A DNA stretch of 64,000 nt from Halobacillus litoralis (GTDB taxonomy: Bacteria; Bacillota; Bacilli; Bacillales; Halobacillaceae). Below, piece by piece: positions 50,873-61,228 of the stretch. Made by a program: the position numbers and the translations under genes. The notes beneath the pieces are model-generated. The model was given only the letters and a program-made list of their open reading frames with translations. It did no database searches and was not told the DNA's origin. The stretch lies in NCBI RefSeq assembly GCF_009856445.1, contig NZ_WMFA01000001.1, positions 806,001 to 870,000 on the forward strand, read 5' to 3'. Within the stretch, counting starts at the first letter, position 1, and each line of letters opens with the position of its first letter.

Positions 50873-51114
50873 AGCGGTTATTTGAGTTTTATGATGAAGT
50901 GTTAAGCCTCCCTCATAAACAGGAAATTGCCAGGGAACTGAGGGATGAGGATGATCTCTTCTTACTCCTTGTGTACTCAGATATGCTAGGGATCCCTAAT
51001 CCAGCTTTTTATTATACGTTAGAGTTATACCCGCACATCATTGAAAAGTTCCACGACTGGCATTTGCGTATGGGGATGGAAAAGTCTCCGCTCGATGGCA
51101 TTCGTTGTTGTTAG
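50851..51114 (+). CDS. Small protein ending in Cys-Cys (cory-CC-star type)
   Basis: 87 residues, helical, ending DGIRCC at the stop. A terminal Cys-Cys is the mark of the family nicknamed cory-CC-star in NCBI annotation, as I recall it, and E. coli YbdD/YjiX, the partner of CstA/BtsT, also ends in CC. AAGGAGGGAGAGGC precedes the ATG, inside the end of the ArsD-like gene. Likely links CstA and the downstream ATPase; mechanism unknown. Confidence 0.75.
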   Translation: MEKKFSLKRLFEFYDEVLSLPHKQEIARELRDEDDLFLLLVYSDMLGIPNPAFYYTLELYPHIIEKFHDWHLRMGMEKSPLDGIRCC

Positions 51115-51125
51115 GAGGAAGTAGA

Positions 51126-52076
51126 ATGGAAGGATTGCATAAGAACAAAGTGATTTTTGTAGGAGGAAAAGGGGGAGTAGGGAAGTCAACCTCCTCCGCT
51201 GCACTGGCTGTGGCATTTGCGAAAGAAGGTTATCGCACCCTTGTGGTATCTACAGATCCTGCCCATAACCTTGGGGATATCTTTCATGAGAAAGTCAATC
51301 ATGAGAAGACACCCTTAATAGAAAACCTCTGGGGGATTGAAATCGATCCCGCTCGGGAGTCCAAACAATATATTAAAGGTGTGAAGGACAATTTGGAAGG
51401 GCTTGTGAAATCAAAAATGGTAGAAGAGGTTCACAGGCAGATCGATATGGCGAGTGCATCACCGGGGGCGGATGAAGCCGCGCTGTTTGACCGCCTCATA
51501 TCTATTATTCTTGAAGAATCCGTGCATTTTGACAAGATTGTATTTGATACAGCTCCAACAGGGCATACGATCCGTCTATTGACGCTGCCAGAGCTCATGA
51601 GTGTATGGATTGATGGAATGCTTGAACGTAGGAAAAAGATTAACGACAACTACACGCAGTTGTTGAATGATGGCGATCCGGTCGATGACCCGATTTACGA
51701 TGTGCTGCAGCGAAGGAAGGAGAAATTTGCTGCCGTAAGGAAAGTGATCCTCGATCCTGCTCAAACGGGATTTGTATTTGTCTTGATTCCAGAGCGGCTT
51801 CCGATCCTTGAGACCGAACAGGCGATTCGTAAATTGAAACAGCACGACTTGATGGTTCAAACACTCATCATCAATAAAGTGCTGCCCGATTACGCAGACG
51901 GGGAATTTCTTGCAAAGAGGCGAAAACAGGAAGGGACCTATCTTGAGGAGATTAGAGATAAATTCAAAGAGCAGCAGTTAATTCAAATCCCACTATTTGA
52001 AGAAGACGTCTCCGATATGAACAAACTAAAAACCTTCTCAAACAACCTGAGTGAAGGAGTAAAGGCACCGAGATGA
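51126..52076 (+). CDS. ArsA/Get3-type ATPase without cysteines
   Basis: 316 residues, single ATPase domain. P-loop VGGKGGVGKSTSSAALA (deviant Walker A with the signature Lys), switch I STDPAHNLGDIF, switch II FDTAPTGHTIRLLTLPE and A-loop region VLIPERLPILETEQA are typical of ArsA/TRC40. It has no cysteine at all, so it lacks the arsenite sites of ArsA and the Zn CxxC of Get3. No arsB or arsR is nearby. ATG 51126 follows TTAGGAGGAAG; 11-base gap from the CC-terminal protein. A client-targeting or energising role with CstA and the CC proteins is possible. Confidence 0.85.
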   Translation: MEGLHKNKVIFVGGKGGVGKSTSSAALAVAFAKEGYRTLVVSTDPAHNLGDIFHEKVNHEKTPLIENLWGIEIDPARESKQYIKGVKDNLEGLVKSKMVEEVHRQIDMASASPGADEAALFDRLISIILEESVHFDKIVFDTAPTGHTIRLLTLPELMSVWIDGMLERRKKINDNYTQLLNDGDPVDDPIYDVLQRRKEKFAAVRKVILDPAQTGFVFVLIPERLPILETEQAIRKLKQHDLMVQTLIINKVLPDYADGEFLAKRRKQEGTYLEEIRDKFKEQQLIQIPLFEEDVSDMNKLKTFSNNLSEGVKAPR

Positions 52077-52083
52077 ACTGAAC

Positions 52084-52117
52084 TTCCATTTTATGTATGA
52101 CCTGGTACACCAATTAT
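52084..52117. repeat. GACCTGGT repeat, copy 2
   Basis: TTCCATTTTATGTATGACC continuing through TGGTACACCAATTATA is close to the element at 26652-26690; the inner 16 bases TGTATGACCTGGTACA (52094-52109) are identical. The flanking palindrome arms are less complete here. Confidence 0.5.
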
Positions 52118-52144
52118 ATCCATTTATATGAATTAAGAAATAAG

Positions 52145-52189
52145 AAAGCGCACAGTCAGCTTGTATTGGCCTGACTGTGCGCTTTTTCA
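52145..52189. terminator. Bidirectional terminator between the ArsA-type and MATE genes
   Basis: Perfect 15-base arms (52145-52159 and 52171-52185) with T tract to the right; the left arm overlaps the last codon of the leftward MATE gene. Confidence 0.85.
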
Positions 52190-53526
52190 TTTGGTGTGAC
52201 AAAAGATTTTTTCAGCCATACTCTCGATTTCCACCTTCGCAGCATAAGGACACCGCGCAACCATTCATCGACGATGAACCCGACCCAAATTCCAATCAGT
52301 CCGTAAGAAAAGTGGAGGCCGAAAATCCAGGCAATCGTCACCTGAATGCCCCACATGGATAAAATACCGACGATGACAGGGAAGCGCACGTCGCCGGCAG
52401 CTCTTAGGGAGTTGATGACAACGAGGTTGAAGGCTCGTCCAGGCTCCAGCAGAACAGTCAGCAGCAGTAAGGTTCCGCCTGTAGCCAAAATGGTTCTGTC
52501 TTCAGTAAAGAGCCCAAGCAAAAAGTCACTGGAAAAATAGAAGACCACCGCAACGGATAGAGAGATGACAATGGCTAACTGCAAGCTCCGAATACATTGC
52601 CGGTAAGCTTTCTCCGTCTCTTTAGCTCCGATATGATGGCCGATCAGTATCTGCGTTCCCTGCCCGATGGCAATGGAGCATAAAAAAATGAACATCATCA
52701 GGTTTTGAGCATAGACTTTCGTCGTAATCGCAGTCGCTCCCATTTGGGCAACAAAATAGGTGATGACCATCTGACTGGCATTGTAGGAAAGCTGTTCACC
52801 GGCGGACGGGACACCGATATGAAGCAGGTTCTTTATATGTGCTTTTTCATAGTGATAAAGAGATCGCCATGGCAGGTCACCGGATACACGCTTAATGAGA
52901 AGTAATAGGAGAACGAGAAAGCCGAATGCTCTCGAAATCGCCGTTACATAGGCGACACCCTCTACTCCAAATACGGGAAGACCGAACGGGCCGAAAATGA
53001 CAAAGTAGTTGCCGATGACATTTAAGATATTCATGCCAATCGTGACATACATGGGGTCTTTCGTGTGGCCATAACTTCTTAAAAGGGCTCCAATCGTCAT
53101 CAGCATCGCCTGGACAAAAATAAGTCCGCCAACAATGTTCATGTATTCAGTGGCGTCTCCCATCAAAGAGGGAGGCAAATCCATCACATTCAAAATCTGT
53201 TCACTGAATAAAAACAGGCCGAAGCTCAGAAAAAGAGAAAACCATAAGTTGACACTGAGGGAAGTGACGGATATACTCCCTGCTTCTTTCTTTTGTTCAG
53301 CACCAAGATTTTGTGCCACTAAGATGGCGGCCCCCGTCGCGACGAATCCGAACATGACAATGACGACAGATAGGATTTGGTTGGAAACTCCGACAGCCGC
53401 AACAGCATCGTCGGAGTACTGACTGAGCATGAGTGTATCCGCGTTGCCCATTAACATATGAAGCAAAACTTCAATGAAGATCGGCCATGTGAGAGCGAAC
53501 AGCGTCATTTTTTTAGTTTGAGTCAT
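52156..53526 (-). CDS. MATE family efflux transporter (NorM-like)
   Basis: 456 residues, 12 membrane segments in two MatE halves (GNADTLMLSQYSDDAVAAVGVSNQI in the first; IGVPSAGEQLSYNASQMVITYFVAQMGATAITTKVYA in the second). Such carriers export drugs or cationic metabolites with Na+ or H+. It lies 17 bases downstream of the cyclomaltodextrinase gene on the same strand, perhaps by operon extension, with no obvious functional link. Confidence 0.9.
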   Translation of the reverse strand: MTQTKKMTLFALTWPIFIEVLLHMLMGNADTLMLSQYSDDAVAAVGVSNQILSVVIVMFGFVATGAAILVAQNLGAEQKKEAGSISVTSLSVNLWFSLFLSFGLFLFSEQILNVMDLPPSLMGDATEYMNIVGGLIFVQAMLMTIGALLRSYGHTKDPMYVTIGMNILNVIGNYFVIFGPFGLPVFGVEGVAYVTAISRAFGFLVLLLLLIKRVSGDLPWRSLYHYEKAHIKNLLHIGVPSAGEQLSYNASQMVITYFVAQMGATAITTKVYAQNLMMFIFLCSIAIGQGTQILIGHHIGAKETEKAYRQCIRSLQLAIVISLSVAVVFYFSSDFLLGLFTEDRTILATGGTLLLLTVLLEPGRAFNLVVINSLRAAGDVRFPVIVGILSMWGIQVTIAWIFGLHFSYGLIGIWVGFIVDEWLRGVLMLRRWKSRVWLKKSFVTPNEKAHSQANTS

Positions 53527-53543
53527 GAATAGACTCCTCTACA

Positions 53544-55310
<1,767 letters not shown>

Positions 55311-55371
55311 TTAAATATGCGTTTCTATTAAATAAAACTATAGAAGAAATAGAGGGAAGTCAATGAAAATG

Positions 55372-55385
55372 TGAAAGCGTTAACT
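55372..55385 (-). promoter_or_regulatory. cre-like site upstream of the cyclomaltodextrinase gene
   Basis: TGAAAGCGTTAACT fits the CcpA/LacI-family consensus with only the last base off. It lies in the shared divergent region. Confidence 0.6.
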
Positions 55386-55425
55386 TACTATTATAGATAG
55401 TGAAACATATTTTTAATATTTTATA

Positions 55426-55462
55426 AGAAAACGCTTGCAAATCTATTTCTAGTTTGTATAAT
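55426..55462 (+). promoter_or_regulatory. Promoter and overlapping cre-like site of the maltodextrin operon
   Basis: TTGCAA (55435-55440) and TATAAT (55457-55462) are 16 bases apart. AGAAAACGCTTGCA (55426-55439), a cre-like sequence with one mismatch, overlaps the -35. Confidence 0.65.
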
Positions 55463-55477
55463 TAGAATCAAGATGTG

Positions 55478-55491
55478 TGCAATCGGTTTCA
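55478..55491 (+). promoter_or_regulatory. LacI-family operator candidate of the maltodextrin operon
   Basis: TGCAATCGGTTTCA lies about 10-25 bases after the predicted start. It is cre-like but with a TCGG centre, so it may be the site of the operon's own LacI-type regulator rather than CcpA. Confidence 0.45.
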
Positions 55492-55540
55492 CTGTGGTTG
55501 CGTAACATATCCATTAGGAAACTATTAGGGGGAGTTAAGT

Positions 55541-56842
55541 ATGAAAAAGTGGTTGAGCTTATTGTTTATCGCTTTTCTTACGGTTGCGATGCTGGCTGCG
55601 TGTGCGCCGGATCGTGAAGAAGAAGCGAGTGGAGGGGAATCTGGCAGTGATGATACATCTTCTGAATCCTCAGAAGACGGCATGCCTGAAAAACCTGAAA
55701 AGCTGGTCGTTTGGGAAGATAAAGAAAAAGGTGTCGGTCTTGAGCCTGCGATTGCTAGTTTCGAAGAGGAACATGGCATTGAAGTAGAATTCAAAGAGTT
55801 GGATATGGCGACAAAAATGGGTGAACAGCTTCGTCTTGATGGACCAGCTGGGACAGGCCCAGACGTATTGACACTGCCACATGATCAGATCGGTCAAATG
55901 GCTATTGAAGGACTACTTTCTCCGATTGAAGTGGACAGTTCTGTGACAGATCTTTACACAGAAGCTTCCATTCAGGCACAAACATACGACGGAAGCCTTT
56001 ACGGACTTCCAAAATCTACAGAAACTCCGGTTTTCATTTATAACAAAGAACATATGACAGAAGTACCTGAAAACTTTGATGAACTATTCGAGTTCTCGAA
56101 AGAATTCAATAATGGTGACCAATACGGTTTCTTAGCACTATGGGATAACTTCTACTTCGGAAACTCCATCCTGGCTGGTTACGGCGGATATGTATTCGGT
56201 GAAGAAGGTGGAGCTTTGAATCCTCAAGACCTTGGTTTGAGTAACGAAGGCGCTGTTGAAGGTGCCCAGTACATCCAAAAATGGTATGAGGAAGTCTTCC
56301 CATCCGGAATCATTGGTGAAAGTGGCGGTTCTGCGAAAGACGGTCTTTTCCAAGAAGGTAACGTGGCTGCCATGATGGACGGCCCTTGGGCGTACCAGGC
56401 ATTGAACGAAGCGGGAATCGACTATGGTGTGGCTCCACTACCTAAGCTTCCGAATGGGGAATATCCACAAACATTTGTAGGTGTGAAAGGTTGGCACTTG
56501 TCTGCGGCTTCTGAAAATAAAGAGTGGGCGACAAAGTTGATCGAGTGGATCACAAACGAAGAAAACGCGAAAATCCGTTATGAAGAAACCAATGAAATTC
56601 CTCCAGTCAAATCATTGATTGAGGATCCAATCATTGCAGATAACGAAAAAGCACGTGCGGTTGCTGTTCAATCTGAGCGCGCGGTTCCAATGCCGAACAT
56701 TCCACAAATGGGAGAAGTTTGGGAGCCGATGGCACAAGCCTTGCAAGTTGTAGCGACGGGTAAAGCTCAGCCGGAAGATGCGTTGACAGAAGCACAGGAA
56801 ACCATCAAAACACAAATTGAGTTGAATCACTCAGGTAACTAA
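55541..56842 (+). CDS. mdxE: Maltose/maltodextrin-binding lipoprotein
   Basis: 433 residues. Lipobox LAAC (Cys near 21) and an acidic Glu/Ser linker. Maltodextrin-binding features are VVWEDKEKGVGLEPAIASFEEEHGIEVEF, GTGPDVLTLPHDQIGQMAIEGLL and MMDGPWAYQALNEAGIDYGVAPLP, much like MalE/MdxE. The external receptor for maltodextrins, encoded before two permeases and divergent from a cyclomaltodextrinase. Confidence 0.93.
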   Translation: MKKWLSLLFIAFLTVAMLAACAPDREEEASGGESGSDDTSSESSEDGMPEKPEKLVVWEDKEKGVGLEPAIASFEEEHGIEVEFKELDMATKMGEQLRLDGPAGTGPDVLTLPHDQIGQMAIEGLLSPIEVDSSVTDLYTEASIQAQTYDGSLYGLPKSTETPVFIYNKEHMTEVPENFDELFEFSKEFNNGDQYGFLALWDNFYFGNSILAGYGGYVFGEEGGALNPQDLGLSNEGAVEGAQYIQKWYEEVFPSGIIGESGGSAKDGLFQEGNVAAMMDGPWAYQALNEAGIDYGVAPLPKLPNGEYPQTFVGVKGWHLSAASENKEWATKLIEWITNEENAKIRYEETNEIPPVKSLIEDPIIADNEKARAVAVQSERAVPMPNIPQMGEVWEPMAQALQVVATGKAQPEDALTEAQETIKTQIELNHSGN

Positions 56843-56852
56843 GATCGGGCAG

Positions 56853-56885
56853 AGCCATACCCGTCTGTCGGGTATGGCTTTTCCT
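56853..56885 (+). terminator. Attenuating hairpin after mdxE
   Basis: AGCCATACCCG (56853-56863) and CGGGTATGGCT (56869-56879) pair perfectly and are followed by TTTCC, so lipoprotein mRNA is favoured over permease mRNA. Confidence 0.8.
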
Positions 56886-56920
56886 TATTAAGTGCTGGAT
56901 AGTTAGAAAGGAGATTGAAC

Positions 56921-58267
56921 ATGGGGGAACGTCAACCGAAGTCCAACTATGAGGGAAACCATCGTCCATCGAAGAAAAATAAGAAACAAGATCCTCATGG
57001 GATGACCAACCATCGTAAGATTGCTTTAGCGCTCTCGATCATTCCTGGTTTTGGACAGTTCTATAACAAACAGTGGCTGAAAGGTTCTGCTTTTTTCATT
57101 TTAATGGCCTCTTTTTTCATAGCCTTTTCCGACTTGTTACAGTTCGGATTTTGGGGTTTATTTACGCTTGGAACCGATCCCAATTACGATCATTCCATCG
57201 TGTTGCTTGTAGAAGGAATATTAACTCTGATCGTGACGATCTTGGGATTAGGCGTCTATGCCTTTAACTTAAGAGATGCTTTTAAAGTGGGAAAACAAAG
57301 AGACCTGAACGAAGCACCAAACTCTGTCAGGCAGCAGTATCAAAATCTGATAGGTGGAGGATTCCCTTACCTGATGATGACACCAGGATTCCTACTGCTT
57401 GTCTTCGTCGTTATTTTTCCGATCTTATTCGTTGTTTTATTATCATTTACAAACTACGACTTGTATCACTCACCGCCTGCAAACCTTGTTGACTGGGTCG
57501 GTTTCCAGAACTTTATTGAGATCTTCAATATCCCAATCTGGCGGGATACGTTCTTCAGTGTACTGGCCTGGACGGTTATTTGGACGTTTGGAGCTACCAC
57601 ACTGCAAATCGCCCTCGGCATTTTCCTAGCTGTATTGATGAACCAGAAGGGAATTATCCTTCAAAAAACGATCCGTACCATTTTCATTTTACCTTGGGCG
57701 GTACCGGCGTTCGTTTCCATTCTTGTTTTTGCCGGAATGTTCAACGAAACGTTCGGAACCATCAACCGCGATATCCTGGCTGCCTTTGGTCTTGGGGATA
57801 TTCCATGGCTGACAAACCCGACGTATACAAAAATCGCTTTGATCATGATCCAGACGTGGCTTGGGTTCCCATTCATTTTTGCAATGGTGACCGGTGTGCT
57901 TCAGTCGATTCCTAATGAATTGTATGAAGCGGCGGATGTCGATGGCGCTTCGATTTTCCAGAAGTTCAGAGGTATTACACTTCCGCTGGTTCTGTATGCA
58001 ACTGCACCAATTATGATCACGCAGTACACATTCAACTTCAACAATTTTAATGTCATCTTCCTCTTCAATGGAGGCGGTCCAGCTGTTCCTAACCAGAACG
58101 CGGGAGGAACAGATATCTTGATTTCCTGGATCTACAACTTGACGATGACCTCTGCCCAGTACGGAAAAGCAGCAGCGATTACGATGATCCTGTCCTTGAT
58201 CGTCATTACCGTAGCCTTGTGGCAGTTCAGAAGAACGAAATCATTCCAAGAAGAGGATATGATGTAA
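56921..58267 (+). CDS. mdxF: Maltodextrin ABC permease (MdxF/MalF)
   Basis: 448 residues. Longer than typical MalF-like permeases of Bacillus owing to an N-terminal extension with extra helices (SIIPGFGQFYNKQWLKGSAFF resembles the TM2-like motif of MdxF). The EAA loop is YEAADVDGASIFQKFRGITLPL. AAGGAG precedes ATG 56921; the in-frame TTG at 56915 is less likely. Followed one base later by mdxG. Confidence 0.92.
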   Translation: MGERQPKSNYEGNHRPSKKNKKQDPHGMTNHRKIALALSIIPGFGQFYNKQWLKGSAFFILMASFFIAFSDLLQFGFWGLFTLGTDPNYDHSIVLLVEGILTLIVTILGLGVYAFNLRDAFKVGKQRDLNEAPNSVRQQYQNLIGGGFPYLMMTPGFLLLVFVVIFPILFVVLLSFTNYDLYHSPPANLVDWVGFQNFIEIFNIPIWRDTFFSVLAWTVIWTFGATTLQIALGIFLAVLMNQKGIILQKTIRTIFILPWAVPAFVSILVFAGMFNETFGTINRDILAAFGLGDIPWLTNPTYTKIALIMIQTWLGFPFIFAMVTGVLQSIPNELYEAADVDGASIFQKFRGITLPLVLYATAPIMITQYTFNFNNFNVIFLFNGGGPAVPNQNAGGTDILISWIYNLTMTSAQYGKAAAITMILSLIVITVALWQFRRTKSFQEEDMM

Positions 58268-58268
58268 T

Positions 58269-59108
58269 ATGAAAAATAATAAACGCGTGTTACAGCTGAC
58301 ATTTTCGTACATTGTGATTTTGGCCATGATCACGATCATCCTATACCCGATTCTATGGATTGTCGGATCTTCCTTTAACCCGGGGAACAGTTTATCAGGT
58401 TCCTCGATCATTCCTGAAAATGCTACTTTGAAACACTATAAAGAGTTATTCGACCCGGCCCAGAGTGACTATCTGATTTGGTATTGGAACACGATTAAAA
58501 TCTGTGTTCTGACCATGCTCTTCTCTGTCGCGCTCGTGTGTATGACGGCGTATTCTTTTTCAAGGTTCCGTTTTGTAGGACGTAAAAATGGTTTGATGAC
58601 CTTCTTGATTCTGCAAATGATCCCGAACTTTGCTGCCTTGATCGCCATTTATGCACTAGCGAACTTGACGGGTCTGCTCGATACCCACCTTGCGTTGATT
58701 CTCGTTTACACAGGTGGAGCGATTCCGATGAATACGTATTTGATGAAAGGGTATTTGGATACTATTCCGAAAGAGCTGGACGAGTCCGCTCGTATGGACG
58801 GTGCAGGAAACTTCCGTATTTTCTGGCAGATTGTTATGCCTCTCGCCAAGCCGATGATTGCGGTTATCTGCCTGTTTACCTTCATTACACCGTTCACAGA
58901 CTTTATCCTTGCCCGCATCCTGCTGCGTTCGGAAGATAAATTCACACTTGCGGTAGGACTTTATGAAATGATTGCCGATCAGTTCGGAAATGAATTTACA
59001 TTGTTCGCTGCCGGTTCTGTATTGATTGCGGTACCGATTTCTTTGCTGTTCTTATCCTTGCAGAAATATTTTGTTACTGGATTGACAGCAGGGGGTACGA
59101 AGGGATAA
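58269..59108 (+). CDS. mdxG: Maltodextrin ABC permease (MdxG/MalG)
   Basis: 279 residues, six membrane segments. EAA loop LDESARMDGAGNFRIFWQIVMPLAKP near residues 166-191 and terminal YFVTGLTAGGTKG. Completes the maltodextrin channel. No ATPase is encoded in the operon, in line with use of a shared MsmX. Terminator downstream. Confidence 0.92.
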   Translation: MKNNKRVLQLTFSYIVILAMITIILYPILWIVGSSFNPGNSLSGSSIIPENATLKHYKELFDPAQSDYLIWYWNTIKICVLTMLFSVALVCMTAYSFSRFRFVGRKNGLMTFLILQMIPNFAALIAIYALANLTGLLDTHLALILVYTGGAIPMNTYLMKGYLDTIPKELDESARMDGAGNFRIFWQIVMPLAKPMIAVICLFTFITPFTDFILARILLRSEDKFTLAVGLYEMIADQFGNEFTLFAAGSVLIAVPISLLFLSLQKYFVTGLTAGGTKG

Positions 59109-59130
59109 CCTTGAAGACATATGTATGGAA

Positions 59131-59166
59131 GGAGAAGCGGAGCAGCCCTCCGGTTCTCCTTTTTTA
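59131..59166 (+). terminator. Terminator of mdxEFG
   Basis: GGAGAA-CGGAG pairs with CTCCG-TTCTCC (59131-59142 and 59148-59159) and is followed by a T tract. Confidence 0.85.
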
Positions 59167-59232
59167 ATAAAAGATCGATGAAAGCGTGCTCATGATACAA
59201 TGATCATAGTATGGAAATAGAAGGTGAAAGTT

Positions 59233-60270
59233 ATGGCGGTAACCATTAAAGAAGTGGCCAAAGCGGCAGGGGTAGCTCCTTCCACCGTGTCCCGTGTGAT
59301 TGCAGACCATCCCAGAATCAGCCCGGCTACGAAAAAGCGAGTAAAGAAAGCCATGAAAGAGATGGGGTATCATCCGAATGCCAATGCGAGGAACCTGGCG
59401 AACCGTTCGACACAATCGCTCGGTGTTGTCATGCCCTCCAGTGCAGACAAAGCGCTCCAAAACCCATTCTTCCCTGAGGTTTTGCGGGGAATCAGTGCGG
59501 TTGCTCATGAACTTGATTACTCTATGCTTTTATGTACAGGAGAAACCGATGAAGAAATGCTTGAGGCTGTCAAACGCATGGTGTACAGCAACCGGACAGA
59601 TGGCATCATCCTTCTTTATTCACAGGTGGACGACCCGATTATGGAATTCTTGCTGGAACAGAATTTTCCTTTTGTCATCGTCGGTAAACCTGCGACACGT
59701 GTGGATGAAATTACACATGTGGATAATGATAATATCCGGGCCGGCAAAGAAATCACCAATCACCTGATTGATATTGGACACGAATGCATTGCGTTCATCG
59801 GCGGTTCCGAGGATCGTATTGTAACCATTGATCGTATGCGCGGGTATGAGTTGGCGCTGCAAGAAGCTGAATTGCCATACTTGGATGAGTACCGGATTCA
59901 TACAGAATTCTTAAAGTCCGGCGGTCGACAGGCGGTGCATGAATTGTTCACCCTTCCGAAACCACCGACTGGCATTGTGATCGCCGATGATCTCATGAGT
60001 ATCGGTGTGGTGAACATGCTGGAGGAATTCGGGAAACGTGTACCTGACGACATCTCGATCGTTAGTTTCAACAATGTGTACTTATCGGAGATCACCCGCC
60101 CTCCACTGACCACTGTGGATATTCACATTCATGGACTCGGCAGTCAGGCGGCCAAATGTCTGATTGAAAAAGTAAAAAACAAAGAGGAACCGGCGAAACG
60201 GATCATCGTCCCGTTCGATATCAAATATCGCTCTTCCACCAAAGAAATCAAACCACAGCTCGAAGGCTAA
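59233..60270 (+). CDS. malR: LacI-family regulator (MalR-like)
   Basis: 345 residues. Helix-turn-helix and hinge VTIKEVAKAAGVAPSTVSRVIADHP...NARNLANRST at residues 3-60, then a periplasmic-binding-protein-like effector domain (HIDNDN-type THVDNDNIRAGKEITNHLIDIGH near 158-180). ATG 59233 with GAAGGTG six bases upstream is preferred to GTG 59224. Placed after the maltodextrin importer, so maltose or a maltodextrin is the expected inducer. Confidence 0.9.
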   Translation: MAVTIKEVAKAAGVAPSTVSRVIADHPRISPATKKRVKKAMKEMGYHPNANARNLANRSTQSLGVVMPSSADKALQNPFFPEVLRGISAVAHELDYSMLLCTGETDEEMLEAVKRMVYSNRTDGIILLYSQVDDPIMEFLLEQNFPFVIVGKPATRVDEITHVDNDNIRAGKEITNHLIDIGHECIAFIGGSEDRIVTIDRMRGYELALQEAELPYLDEYRIHTEFLKSGGRQAVHELFTLPKPPTGIVIADDLMSIGVVNMLEEFGKRVPDDISIVSFNNVYLSEITRPPLTTVDIHIHGLGSQAAKCLIEKVKNKEEPAKRIIVPFDIKYRSSTKEIKPQLEG

Positions 60271-60292
60271 CCTTCCTGCTGTGATTTTTTTG
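60254..60292 (+). terminator. Terminator of malR, overlapping its stop
   Basis: CACAGC..GAAGG pairs with CCTTC..GCTGTG (60254-60267 and 60271-60283) and is followed by ATTTTTTTG. Confidence 0.8.
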
Positions 60293-60319
60293 TGTCAGGA
60301 GTGTGAGGATGTGTAAGAA

Positions 60320-60370
60320 AATGTAAGACCTGGTCACCCATTTTATGGGTGACCAGGTCTTACATTTTTT
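60320..60370. repeat. Perfect 22-base-arm palindrome of the GACCTGGT family
   Basis: Arms 60320-60341 and 60345-60366 are perfectly complementary around a three-T loop. Each arm contains GTAAGACCTGGTCACCC or its complement. TTTT follows, so it could serve as a second terminator after malR. Related elements lie at 26652, 28419, 52084 and 62623. Confidence 0.85.
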
Positions 60371-60529
60371 AACATGTGACTGAGAGTCACATCCGTCTTC
60401 CTATTAATAGAAAGATCTAAAATGGGAGACTGACTTTCAGGTTTTCTCCTTACTATTAAAAAAGATGAAATGTTTAGGGCGTTTCTTTCGTCTTGTATGT
60501 AAAAGGTTAGCATGAAGGGAGAAATGATC

Positions 60530-61228
60530 ATGATTAAAGTGGAGAGGTTGTCTCATTCGTTCTTTGTAGGAAAAAAGAATAATAGACAGGAAGTATCGGT
60601 ATTAAGAGATATCAATCTTGAAGTAAGAGAGGGTGAGATTGTATCGGTTGTAGGCCGCAGTGGTTCAGGTAAATCGACATTATTGAACTTGATGAGTGGT
60701 TATATTAAACCGACGGAGGGCGATATTTTTATAGCTGATGAGAGGGTGACAGAATACAAGGAGTCTGAGTGGGCAGAGTTTCGATCCGATCACCTGGGGT
60801 TCATTTTTCAAAGTTTTCAACTGATTCCGAGTATGACCGCCTATCAAAATATCGAACTTCCGCTGGTTATGAAAGGTGTTTCTGAAAAGGAGCGGGAGAA
60901 ACGAGTGCATGAAATGCTCATCAAAGTCGGACTGGACGAATATCAGGAGCACTACCCCTCAGAACTATCCGGCGGGCAGCAGCAGCGTGTATCCGTTGCC
61001 AGAGCGCTCATTGTCCAACCACCGATCATTCTAGCGGATGAACCGACGGGGAGCCTGGATCAGGAAACAGAGAAGGAGCTGCTTGATTTTATTCAAAAAT
61101 TGAACAAAGAAGAGAACATCACCTTTGTCATCATTACTCACGATGAAGAAGTGGCGCAGATAGCTGATCGGACGATCCGTCTCGAGGATGGGCGTTTAGC
61201 TGCAGATCGAGAGGTGGCGTTTCGATGA
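60530..61228 (+). CDS. ABC transporter ATPase (LolD/MacB family)
   Basis: 232 residues from ATG 60530, which has AAGGGAG eight bases upstream; ATG 60524 is too close. Walker [14 protein letters not shown]-loop [14 protein letters not shown], signature [15 protein letters not shown], Walker [13 protein letters not shown]. It overlaps the permease gene by four bases. The pair belongs to the MacB/LolCDE/YknYZ type that moves peptides or lipoproteins out of the membrane. Substrate unknown. Confidence 0.9.
   Translation: MIKVERLSHSFFVGKKNNRQEVSVLRDINLEVREGEIVSVVGRSGSGKSTLLNLMSGYIKPTEGDIFIADERVTEYKESEWAEFRSDHLGFIFQSFQLIPSMTAYQNIELPLVMKGVSEKEREKRVHEMLIKVGLDEYQEHYPSELSGGQQQRVSVARALIVQPPIILADEPTGSLDQETEKELLDFIQKLNKEENITFVIITHDEEVAQIADRTIRLEDGRLAADREVAFR

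Noticed and set aside
50507-52076. Arsenic resistance operon
   Set aside because: ArsD-like and ArsA-like genes are present, but the ATPase lacks all cysteines and there is no arsB, arsC, acr3 or arsR in the window.
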